Positions 25,667-33,607 of a stretch of DNA of 64,000 bases are shown here, one piece after another. The stretch comes from Paraburkholderia hospita (GTDB lineage Bacteria > Pseudomonadota > Gammaproteobacteria > Burkholderiales > Burkholderiaceae). The notes under the pieces were generated by a model, which did no database searches, was not told the origin of the DNA, and saw only the letters and a program-made list of their open reading frames with translations. Each line of letters begins with the position of its first letter. Positions within the stretch are counted from its first letter, which is position 1. The translations under genes and the position numbers were made by a program. The DNA lies in contig NZ_CP026107.1 in the NCBI RefSeq assembly GCF_002902965.1, positions 434,001 to 498,000 of the forward strand. Reading direction: 5' to 3'.

Positions 25667-28600
25667 ATGCCGAGTTTCTTTATCGACCGCCCCGTTTTCG
25701 CGTGGGTCATCGCGATCCTGATTTGCCTGTTCGGCATCATCGCCGTGCGCGGCATGGGGATCGATTCGTATCCGGACATCGCGCCGCCGCAAGTGACCGT
25801 CACGGCGCAATACCCGGGCGCGAGCGCGCAGACGATGGAATCGACCGTGACGCAGGTGATCGAGCAGCAGCTCACGGGCATCGACAATCTGCTGTACTTC
25901 AGCTCGACGTCGAGCTCGAACGGCCAGACGCAGATCATCCTCACGTTCGCGACGGGCACCGACCCGGACATTGCGCAGGTGCAGGTGCAGAACAAGGTCA
26001 CGCTCGCACAGCCGTTGTTGCCTTCGCAGGTGACACAACAGGGCGTGATCGTGGCGAAGTCCAGCCCGGACATTCTGCTATTCATCGCGCTGCAGTCGGA
26101 CAATGCGTCGATCGATGCGGGACGGCTCTCCGACATTCTCGCGTCGCAGATCCAGCCTGTCATCGGGCGGGTGACGGGCGTCGGCAACACGACGCTGCTC
26201 GGCTCGGAGTACGCGGTGCGGATCTGGCTCGATCCCGACAAGCTGCAGAGCTATGGCCTGTCGACCACGCAGGTGCTCAACGCCGTGAGCGGACAGAACG
26301 CGCAATTCGCGGCCGGTTCGCTCGGCGCCGATCCTGCCGTGAAGGGCCAGGTGTTCACGGCAACCGTCTCCGGCGACAGTCTCTTTTCGTCGCTCCAGCA
26401 GTTCCGCGACATCATCGTCGTATCGAACAGCAACGGCACCACAGTCAAACTGAGCGATGTGGCACGCATCTCATTCGGCTCGCAGACTTACGGGCAGGCG
26501 CCCGTGTACAACGGCAAGCCGGCCGGCGGCCTTGCCGTGTTCCTGTTGCCGGGCGCGAATGCGCTGAAGGTCGAGAAAGCAGTGAAGGCGACGATGGATA
26601 CACTCGCCCGCGATCTGCCAGAAGGCGTCACATGGAGCGTGCCGTACGACACCACGCCTTTTATCACCGCATCGATCACGGACGTGATCCGCACGCTCAT
26701 CGAGGCCATCCTGCTGGTGTTTTTCGTGATGTTGATTTTCCTGCAGAACTTGCGCGCGACGATCATTCCGACGCTCGTGATTCCCGTCGCATTGCTCGGC
26801 ACCTTCATCGGTCTTTCCGCGCTGCATTACACGCTCAACCAGTTGACGCTGTTCGGCATGGTGCTCGCAATCGGCATCGTGGTGGACGATGCGATCGTCG
26901 TGATCGAGAACGTCGAGCGCATCATGAGCGAAGAACATATGGAGCCACGTGAGGCGACCCGCAAGGCGATGAAGCAGATCACGGGCGCCATCATCGCGAT
27001 CACGGTGGTGCTGACGGCGGTGTTCGTACCGTCCGCGCTGCAGCCTGGCGCAACGGGCATCATTTACGCGCAGTTCGCGCTGACGATTGCGGTGTCGATG
27101 GGATTCTCCGCGTTTCTGGCGATGTCGTTCACGCCTTCGCTGTGCGCCGCCATTCTCAGGACCGAACACCAGGCGAAGAAGAACGCGTTTTATCGATGGT
27201 TCGACCGGACCTTCGACTGGACGACAAAACACTATCTCAGCCATGTGGGCAAGGCCGTGCATCATGCGCCGCGCTGGATGGTGGCGTTTGCGCTCGTGCT
27301 CGTGCTGACGGGCTTCCTGTACACGAAGCTGCCGACCAGCTTCGTGCCCGACGAAGATCAGGGCTTCGTGCTGGCACTCGTCAACCTGCCATCCGGTTCG
27401 ACCTTGCAACGCACCGATCACGTGATGGCCGAGTTGCGCGACAAGCTCGCCAAAAGCCCGCTCGGCAAGGACATCGTCGGCATCTTCCAGCCCGAGGGTT
27501 TCAGCTTTGTCGGTACGAGCGAAAACGTCGGCATGTCGTTCATCAAGCTATCTGACTGGAAGGACCGCTCCGAAACGGCAATGCAGATGATCCCGCAGAT
27601 CAACCGTATTCTGTCGTCGATCCCCGACGCGCAGATTTTCGCAGTGAACCTGCCGACCATTCGCGGCCTGAGCCAGTTCGGCGGCATCGACATGTATCTG
27701 CAGGCGCGCTCGGGGCAATCGCGTGCCGAACTTGGCGAGGCGGAGCGCACGCTGCTCACGAGTGCGGCGAAAAGTCCCGTGCTGTTCGGCATCCGGCCGA
27801 ACTCGCTGCCGAACTCGCCGCAACTGGACATCGCGGTGGATCGCACGCAGGCGCAGGCGATGGGCCTGTCGCTGACGGATGTCTATCAGACGCTCGAGAT
27901 GGAACTCGCGCCGTTCTACATCGACCAGTTTACGTACGGCGGCCGCGTGAAGCGCGTCTATATCCAGGCGGATGCGCCGTTCCGGATGTCGCTCGACGCG
28001 CTTCAGCACCTCTACACGCCGAGTGTTTTCGCGGCCGGCGGGTCGTCGAGTCAGGCGTCTTCCAGCAAGAGCAGTTCGGGCACGACGGGAAGCACAGGCA
28101 CGGCCGTCGGCTCGAACGGGTTCGTCACACCCGTCGATCCGTCGCCCGCCAATACGTCGATCGCGCCATACAACATGGTGCCGCTCGCCAGCGTCGTGAA
28201 TGCCAAATGGGCTTTTGGGCCGACGGTGCTGCCGCGCTACAACGGCTATTCGGCAATCGAGATTGTCGGCAACTCCGCGCCCGGTTACTCGACGGGGCAG
28301 GCGATCGATACGCTCAACGACATCATCAACCATCAGTTGCCGCGCGGCTTCGCGGGTGACTGGACCGGGCAGTCGTATCAGGAGCTGCTGTCGGGCTCGT
28401 CGGCGACCACGCTGATGGCGCTGTCGATCGTGGTGGTGTTTCTGTGTCTCGCCGCGCTGTACGAGAGCTGGTCGATACCCGCGTCGGTGCTGCTGGTGGT
28501 GCCGCTTGGCATGCTCGGCATGCTCGCGTTCTGCCTGACCTTCAGCGTGCCGAACGACATCTACTTCAAGATCGGGCTTGTGACGGTGATCGGTCTCGCG

Positions 28601-29035
28601 GCGAAGAACGCGATCCTGATCGTCGAGTTCGCGGTGGAGGGACAGCTGCGCGGCATGACACTGCGCGACGCGGTGCTGACGGCGGCCCGATTGCGGCTGC
28701 GTCCGATCCTGATGACGTCGATGGCGTTCATTCTCGGCGTATTCCCGCTCGTGATCTCGTCGGGGGCGGGCGCCTCTTCACGTCACGAGATCGGCACGGG
28801 CGTGATCGGCGGGATGCTGTTTGCAACGTTTCTCGGTCTGCTGCTGATTCCCGTGTTCTATGTGGTCGTGCGCCGGCTGCTCGGCGACAAGCTCGACGAG
28901 GTGTCGCACAAGATGCCGCATCACGGCGGCGATGGTGCTGCGTCTGGTGGGCACGGAGATGGAACGCCGAAGGACGGTGCGCCGCCCGACGGACCGCCGC
29001 CCGGCGGTACGCCAGGGACGGGGGCGCCGGCTTGA
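25667..29035 (+). CDS. RND multidrug efflux inner-membrane pump (HAE1 family)
   Basis: 1122 residues. Starts MPSFFIDRPVFAWVIAIL like AcrB. The proton-relay acids D407/D408 (GIVVDDAIVVIENV) and the lysine (LAAKNAILIVEFA, K980) are present; in AcrB the lysine is 940, the 40-residue offset being explained by an inserted Ser/Gly/Thr-rich stretch at about residues 788-838 inside a periplasmic loop. The C-terminus has a His/Gly/Pro-rich cytoplasmic tail. Exports hydrophobic or aromatic toxins with the two genes before it. ATG 25667 follows AGGAGA; the open frame extending to 25514 is a shadow of the adaptor gene. Confidence 0.93.
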   Translation: MPSFFIDRPVFAWVIAILICLFGIIAVRGMGIDSYPDIAPPQVTVTAQYPGASAQTMESTVTQVIEQQLTGIDNLLYFSSTSSSNGQTQIILTFATGTDPDIAQVQVQNKVTLAQPLLPSQVTQQGVIVAKSSPDILLFIALQSDNASIDAGRLSDILASQIQPVIGRVTGVGNTTLLGSEYAVRIWLDPDKLQSYGLSTTQVLNAVSGQNAQFAAGSLGADPAVKGQVFTATVSGDSLFSSLQQFRDIIVVSNSNGTTVKLSDVARISFGSQTYGQAPVYNGKPAGGLAVFLLPGANALKVEKAVKATMDTLARDLPEGVTWSVPYDTTPFITASITDVIRTLIEAILLVFFVMLIFLQNLRATIIPTLVIPVALLGTFIGLSALHYTLNQLTLFGMVLAIGIVVDDAIVVIENVERIMSEEHMEPREATRKAMKQITGAIIAITVVLTAVFVPSALQPGATGIIYAQFALTIAVSMGFSAFLAMSFTPSLCAAILRTEHQAKKNAFYRWFDRTFDWTTKHYLSHVGKAVHHAPRWMVAFALVLVLTGFLYTKLPTSFVPDEDQGFVLALVNLPSGSTLQRTDHVMAELRDKLAKSPLGKDIVGIFQPEGFSFVGTSENVGMSFIKLSDWKDRSETAMQMIPQINRILSSIPDAQIFAVNLPTIRGLSQFGGIDMYLQARSGQSRAELGEAERTLLTSAAKSPVLFGIRPNSLPNSPQLDIAVDRTQAQAMGLSLTDVYQTLEMELAPFYIDQFTYGGRVKRVYIQADAPFRMSLDALQHLYTPSVFAAGGSSSQASSSKSSSGTTGSTGTAVGSNGFVTPVDPSPANTSIAPYNMVPLASVVNAKWAFGPTVLPRYNGYSAIEIVGNSAPGYSTGQAIDTLNDIINHQLPRGFAGDWTGQSYQELLSGSSATTLMALSIVVVFLCLAALYESWSIPASVLLVVPLGMLGMLAFCLTFSVPNDIYFKIGLVTVIGLAAKNAILIVEFAVEGQLRGMTLRDAVLTAARLRLRPILMTSMAFILGVFPLVISSGAGASSRHEIGTGVIGGMLFATFLGLLLIPVFYVVVRRLLGDKLDEVSHKMPHHGGDGAASGGHGDGTPKDGAPPDGPPPGGTPGTGAPA

Positions 29036-29095
29036 CGAACGAACACTTGCCGCGCGCCGCGCTTCCTGGCCAGTCTCGAACCGGTACAACGACCG

Positions 29096-29743
29096 ATGAG
29101 GCGAACACGACAACAGGCGCGGGAAACGCGCGACCAGATTCTCGATGCAGCCGAGCGGCTGTTCGCGGAGCATGGCGTGTCCCGCACGTCGCTGGAGGAC
29201 ATCGCGATGCGCGCGGGGTGTACGCGTGGCGCGATATACGGACACTTCCGCAACAAGAGCGATCTGTTCGTCGCGATGACGAACCGCGTGATGCTGCCGA
29301 TGGAAATGCTCGTTGCAGCGACCACGGATGCCGCCGAGCCGGACCCGCTCGGCAGGATCAGGCAACTGCTGGTGTATTTCCTCGGTAAGGCCGTGGTCGA
29401 GCCGCACAGCCGCCGCGTGTTCGAAGTGTTGTTCACGAAGTGCGAGAATACAAAAGACATGGTGCTGGTGATCGAGCGGCAACACGACGCGGCGCGTAAC
29501 GGAAGGATGTATCTCGAGCGCGGCTTGCGTAATGCAATCGCGAGGGGACAACTGCCGTTCGATCTCGATACCGAGCGTGCATCGAGCGTCGTGCATGCGT
29601 TCCTTGGCGGCGTGCTGCGAGACTGGCTGCTGGAACGCGATTCGATCATGCTGCCGCGCGATGCGGAGTTTCTGACGGACGTGTGTATCGGCATGTTCAG
29701 CTATTCGCCTTCGTTGCGGCGCGCCCAGGGGGCGTGCGGATAG
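29096..29743 (+). CDS. TetR/AcrR-family regulator downstream of the RND pump
   Basis: 215 residues of the AcrR/TtgR/MtrR type: QQARETRDQILDAAERLFAEHGVSRTSLEDIAMRAGCTRGAIYGHFRNKSDLF as the DNA-binding domain and a TetR_C_2-like effector domain. Sixty bases after the pump gene and in the same direction, so possibly the end of that operon. Two TetR genes therefore bracket the pump. No strong Shine-Dalgarno site is visible at the ATG. Confidence 0.87.
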   Translation: MRRTRQQARETRDQILDAAERLFAEHGVSRTSLEDIAMRAGCTRGAIYGHFRNKSDLFVAMTNRVMLPMEMLVAATTDAAEPDPLGRIRQLLVYFLGKAVVEPHSRRVFEVLFTKCENTKDMVLVIERQHDAARNGRMYLERGLRNAIARGQLPFDLDTERASSVVHAFLGGVLRDWLLERDSIMLPRDAEFLTDVCIGMFSYSPSLRRAQGACG

Positions 29744-29882
29744 CAGCAATCTTGCTCATTTTTCTGGCGCGCTTTCGTCAGCACGTGCGCTTTGTCGAGT
29801 GGCCTTCATGTTTTGAAGTAGTATTGTTCGCGTCTGATCGCAAGGTCGATGAACGAACAAAACGCTACGAATGAGGCTTCCG

Positions 29883-30263
29883 ATGAATAGGGCGATCAAG
29901 GCGCTACTGCTCGGCATGGCAGCTTATCCGATGGTTTGTACGGCTCAGACAGGCGGATGCGATGCAAAGCGCACTTCGATAGAGAGAGAAATCAGCTATG
30001 CGCAAGCGCACGGCAATGCGAAACGGGTCGATGGGCTCGAAACCGCGCTCGCTCAACTGAACGCGAACTGCACCGATGCGGTGCTGCGCAGCGATGCACA
30101 ACGCAAGGTGGCTGCGGCGGAGAAAAAACTGTCGGAGCGCCAGCGCGAGTTGCAGCAAGCAAAGGCCGATGGCAAGAGCGCGAAGAAAATCGCCGAGCGG
30201 CAACACAAGGTCGACGAGGCGCATGCGGAGCTCGAAAAAGTTCAGACGGAAGCGATGCAGTGA
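29883..30263 (+). CDS. DUF1090 periplasmic protein (YqjC-like)
   Basis: 126 residues: signal peptide ending near PMVCTAQ, then TGGCDAKRTSIEREISYAQAHGN and a Lys/Gln-rich coiled-coil region (AAEKKLSERQRELQQAKADGKSAKKIAERQHKVDEAHAELEK), the DUF1090 pattern. Function unknown; YqjC-type proteins are secreted and often stress associated. ATG 29883 has GAGG six bases upstream and is preferred over the ATG at 29871. Confidence 0.82.
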   Translation: MNRAIKALLLGMAAYPMVCTAQTGGCDAKRTSIEREISYAQAHGNAKRVDGLETALAQLNANCTDAVLRSDAQRKVAAAEKKLSERQRELQQAKADGKSAKKIAERQHKVDEAHAELEKVQTEAMQ

Positions 30264-30277
30264 TTGGGAGCAACAAG

Positions 30278-30736
30278 ATGCAAGTGCTGGTTGACGCAGA
30301 CGCCTGCCCGGTTGTCATCAAGGACATGCTGTTTCGGGCCGCGCGTCGCGCCGAAGTGTGTGTGACGCTCGTGGCAAACCGGTATCTGCAGACGCCGCCT
30401 TCGCCGTATATCAAGTCACTGCAAGTACCGGCGGGCGCGGACGCAGCCGATATGCGCATCGTTGAACTGGCCGTGGCCGGCGATCTGGTGATTACCGCGG
30501 ACATCCCGCTGGCCGCCGCTGCGCTCGACAAGGGCGCCTTCGTGCTCGACCCGCGTGGAGGCTGGTTCAGCCGCGAGAATATCGAGGAACGCCTGACGAT
30601 GCGTGCCGTGATGGATCAACTGCGCAGCACGGGCGTCGATACGGGCGGTCCAGCGCCCTTCAGTCCGCGCGACAGCAAGACCTTCGCGGGGCAACTGGAC
30701 CGGTTTCTCGCGCGGCATCGCGCGGCGCCAGGCTGA
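30278..30736 (+). CDS. YaiI/YqxD family protein (UPF0178, DUF188)
   Basis: 152 residues with the family hallmarks QVLVDADACPVVIKDMLFRAA at the N-terminus, GDLVITADIPLAAAALDKGA in the middle and FAGQLDRFL near the end. A PIN-like fold of unknown biochemical role. Start supported by GGAG at an eight-base spacing. Follows the DUF1090 gene by 14 bases. Confidence 0.9.
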   Translation: MQVLVDADACPVVIKDMLFRAARRAEVCVTLVANRYLQTPPSPYIKSLQVPAGADAADMRIVELAVAGDLVITADIPLAAAALDKGAFVLDPRGGWFSRENIEERLTMRAVMDQLRSTGVDTGGPAPFSPRDSKTFAGQLDRFLARHRAAPG

Positions 30737-30750
30737 ACGTCGAATGTGAT

Positions 30751-30786
30751 TTGCCGGGTTTTCAACCGGCGAATTGGAACTATACT
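30751..30786 (+). promoter_or_regulatory. hairpin plus promoter before the unknown gene
   Basis: GCCGG at 30753-30757 pairs with CCGGC at 30766-30770, which could end the YaiI transcript. It overlaps a possible -35 (TTTTCA, 30759-30764) with a good -10 (TATACT, 30781-30786) 16 bases later. An unusually strong Shine-Dalgarno site CAGGAGG follows at 30793-30800. Confidence 0.45.
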
Positions 30787-30805
30787 GGGGCACCAGGAGG
30801 TTTCA

Positions 30806-31609
30806 ATGGCCGATCAAGAGAAACTGCATCCGCTACGCCCGTTTTTGAAGAACTGGATTTGGGAGCATGGTCGAGTCGGGACGCGCTATCTGGATTACGT
30901 CGATGGCGAAATCAAGTTCGATGAAGGCAAGAAATCACGTTTCGCTGCTGAGAAGTATATTTATGTACCGCTCGACAAGGACGGTGAAGATGCTGTAGTC
31001 GCAGAGGGTCCTGCAATCCAGGAAGCGGGGCTTGCCCGCTTCTTGCGGGCTGCGCAGCTGGGCACGCCAGATGAGGCGGGTTCTGTAGCGGAGATTCAAC
31101 GCGCCGTGCAGGACTGTGTGGAACTCGGCCTCTTCAGCGCCTATCAGGCGGAGGCTCGCGAGGCAACGGCCCGCTATGCGCAGGAGCCGATGTTCGAGGA
31201 CGAGATCCGTGCGGCGGTTGTCGATGACATCCGGCGTATTTACACGGGGGTGCGGGAGCAACTGTCGCTGTACGATTTCAGTGTGCTTTACGGCTTGCCC
31301 TCGCCGCTGCTGATCAGCGAGACGCCATTCATCGATTGGCGCGTGCGTTCAAGTCCGGCACTACCGTTTGTATCGCTTCCGTTGGGGCCTTATTGCCTGC
31401 TGGTGGGCGCGCCCTCGGGCCGCAAGAGCCGCATCGGCCCGGTGGTCTGGAAGGCCGCAGCGGCGATGGGCCCGTTGAAGGACCACAACCGCCAGATCAT
31501 GGAGCACGCACGTCTATGGCTGGTGGCGACCACGGATGACCAACTCGTCGCGGCACAAAGCCGGTTTGCTGCCGCTACGGGCGCGAAGCAAGAGAATGTG
31601 AAGCCTTAA
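30806..31609 (+). CDS. unrecognised 267-residue protein (weakly DUF4238-like)
   Basis: Starts MADQEKLHPLRPFLKNWIWEHGRVGTRYLDYVDGEIKF. It has no signal peptide or membrane span and is rich in acidic helices. The C-terminal region (SPLLISETPFIDWR...LPFVSLPLGPYCLLVGAPSGRKS) recalls the ending of DUF4238 proteins (display of a conserved 'Tsd/SETPf' plus 'PLsp' stretch), but the N-terminal HYVPQ-type motif of that family is absent, so this is only a hint. ATG 30806 has the strongest Shine-Dalgarno site in the neighbourhood. Stand-alone gene with its own promoter. Function unknown. Confidence 0.7.
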   Translation: MADQEKLHPLRPFLKNWIWEHGRVGTRYLDYVDGEIKFDEGKKSRFAAEKYIYVPLDKDGEDAVVAEGPAIQEAGLARFLRAAQLGTPDEAGSVAEIQRAVQDCVELGLFSAYQAEAREATARYAQEPMFEDEIRAAVVDDIRRIYTGVREQLSLYDFSVLYGLPSPLLISETPFIDWRVRSSPALPFVSLPLGPYCLLVGAPSGRKSRIGPVVWKAAAAMGPLKDHNRQIMEHARLWLVATTDDQLVAAQSRFAAATGAKQENVKP

Positions 31610-31656
31610 GGTAGTCGGCAACATCTTTCGTTGAGTTACTTAAACAGGGGAAACTA

Positions 31657-32013
31657 ATGAACGCAATCAAAACACTCAAGCTGGCTGGCGCTGCATTGAT
31701 CGTCGTTGCTTCCGTCAATGCCTGGGCTCAGGGAAGTGAAGCCGCCAGCGCAACGACGACAACGACGCAAGGCGCATCGAAATCCTCCATCAGGAAGGCG
31801 AACCGGGCATTGAGTAAAAAAGTGGCCAAGGCGCTTTCGAAGGGCGGTGTCGATACGACGGGGATCAATGTTCTCGTGAAGGGCGGCGCAGTGACGCTCG
31901 CTGGGGGCGTGACCGATCCGTCCCAGATCGATAAGGCAACGTCGATAGCGAAGGGTGTTTCCGGCGTCACGTCTGTGAAGAATGCTCTGACGATTCGGGA
32001 AGGCGGGCAGTAG
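31657..32013 (+). CDS. BON-domain periplasmic protein
   Basis: 118 residues: signal peptide MNAIKTLKLAGAALIVVASVNAWA, a Ser/Thr-rich linker, then one BON domain (SKKVAKALSKGGVDTTGINVLVKGGAVTLAGGVTDPSQIDKATSIAKGVSGVTSVKNALTI). BON domains bind membranes or polysaccharide and occur in OsmY-like stress proteins. AGGGGA precedes the ATG. Monocistronic. Confidence 0.85.
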   Translation: MNAIKTLKLAGAALIVVASVNAWAQGSEAASATTTTTQGASKSSIRKANRALSKKVAKALSKGGVDTTGINVLVKGGAVTLAGGVTDPSQIDKATSIAKGVSGVTSVKNALTIREGGQ

Positions 32014-32136
32014 GACAAAGAGAAGCGTGCGCGAGAAACAGGCGGCGCTTCCATCCGGGTTGTCACAAGGAGACGCCGCTCGCATTCCAGCGAGCGGCTC
32101 ATCCGGGACGGAACTCGACCGCTCGGCATTCACGCA

Positions 32137-32394
32137 TCATTGTCGACGACTGATCCCGCGAGTCTCCGGTGAGAAGAATGTAGCGACAAAGCTGATCCCC
32201 GCCAGCACCGCGATGTAGGTAGCAATCGGCCAGTACGCACCTTGTGCCCACGCAAGCAACGCAGCCGCTATAAAAGGCGCGATTCCGCCGGCTGCGACGG
32301 CAGTGAACTCCTCGCTGACCGCGATGCCCGTGTATCGATAGCGGGCATTGTTCACCGACGACGCTGAAACTGCAGACGTTGCCCGTGCTGTCAT
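32137..32394 (-). pseudogene. C-terminal relic of an MHS-type MFS transporter
   Basis: 85 codons. From about residue 17 it reads ARYRYTGIAVSEEF, GGIAPFIAAALLAW, YWPIATYIAVLAGISFVATF and FSPETRG, which is the last two membrane helices and end of a metabolite:H+ symporter (typical wording: RVRYTG...GGGFAPLIATALL...PET). The ten helices before it are missing and the first residues are unrelated. Lies between the BON gene and the 3' end of the large catabolic operon, so probably a deletion scar. Confidence 0.7.
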
Positions 32395-32434
32395 GCTTCG
32401 TCTCCAATCGGGCTCGCGATGCGCGTACCGGTTT

Positions 32435-33607
32435 TCAGTTATCGATACCCGCAGCTAAGCTCAGAAACTCGCTCATGCGACGGCGAGCCAGTTCGGGGCG
32501 AGTCAAAACGCCCGCGACGTCCGCCTTCCTGAACACCTCTGCGTAGTGCGCGACGGATCGCGCCGACTGCATCCCGCCTGCCATCGAGAAGTGCCGTTGA
32601 TGCCCGTTGAGCCACGCGAGAAAAACGACGCCAGCCTTGTAATACTGCGTGGGCGCAGCGAAGAGTTCGCGCGATAGCGCAACCGTCGGATCGATAAGCT
32701 GGCGATATGAATCGGTATCCCCGGCGGCGAGCTTCACCAATGCGCGCGATGCGACAGGCGCGATCGGGTCGAAGATGCCGAGTAGCGCGTGCGAATGGCC
32801 GGTGCTGTCGCCCGCGATGAGTTCGCCGTAGTTGTAGTCGTCACCTGTGAACATCACGACGCCCTCGGGCAACTGCGATCTGAGTTGACGCTCATATTCC
32901 GCGTTGAGCAGCGAGATCTTGATGCCTTCGATCTTGTCCTGATGAAGCCGGATGATGTCGAGCACAGTCGCCATCGCTGTCGCGACGTCGCGGCTGCCCC
33001 AGTAGCCGGAGAGCGAAGCATCGAACGCGTCGCCCAGCCAATGCAGCACGACCTTGTTGCGTGACGCGGAGATCACGGCATCGTAGACATGCTTGTAGTC
33101 GTCGGCGGACTGCGCTGCTGCGCACAGGGCACGGCTCGCCATCATGATCGGCCGGCCGCCCGCTGATTCGATCACTTCGAACTGGTCCTTGTAGGCGCCG
33201 ACAATGTCGGCAAGCGCATGGCTGCGCGTGCCGTCGAGATGATCGGTGCCCGCTCCGCACGCCAGGTCCGCGCCGGGAATGCTGCGCGCGTGCGCGATGC
33301 TGCGTCGGATCAGTTCAGCGGCTGTTGGCCAGCCGATACCCATGCCGCGTTGCGCGGTATCCATCGCTTCGGCCACCTTGAATCCCAGGCCGTACAGGTA
33401 GCTGCGAAATGCAAGCGTAGCGTCCCAGTCAACACGCGGCGTATCGCCCCAAGGCTCGTACGCACACGATGGATCGACGACGACGTGCGCCGCCGCATAC
33501 GCGACGCGGCTAAACGTCGGCGCGGTGGACGGCGGAACCTGGTCTTCCCGGTGCTGCATCGTGTACGGGCTGATTGAACCTTCCGGCGTTGGCAGATTGA
33601 TGTTCAC
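32435..33607 (-). CDS. DUF993 family, dihydrodipicolinate-synthase-like (TIM barrel aldolase)
   Basis: 390 residues. Family wording: INLPTPEGSISPYTM at the start, DWDATLAFRSYLYGLGFKVAEAMDTAQRGMGIGW, and VVLHWLGDAFDASLSGYWGS; DUF993 proteins are annotated as aldolase-like relatives of the DHDPS/NAL superfamily but have no assigned reaction. GTG start at 33607 is supported by AGAGG five bases upstream; the gene overlaps the end of the GMC gene by 98 bases. As the last gene of the eleven-gene operon it could cleave the carbon skeleton (inference). Confidence 0.85.
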   Translation of the reverse strand: MNINLPTPEGSISPYTMQHREDQVPPSTAPTFSRVAYAAAHVVVDPSCAYEPWGDTPRVDWDATLAFRSYLYGLGFKVAEAMDTAQRGMGIGWPTAAELIRRSIAHARSIPGADLACGAGTDHLDGTRSHALADIVGAYKDQFEVIESAGGRPIMMASRALCAAAQSADDYKHVYDAVISASRNKVVLHWLGDAFDASLSGYWGSRDVATAMATVLDIIRLHQDKIEGIKISLLNAEYERQLRSQLPEGVVMFTGDDYNYGELIAGDSTGHSHALLGIFDPIAPVASRALVKLAAGDTDSYRQLIDPTVALSRELFAAPTQYYKAGVVFLAWLNGHQRHFSMAGGMQSARSVAHYAEVFRKADVAGVLTRPELARRRMSEFLSLAAGIDN

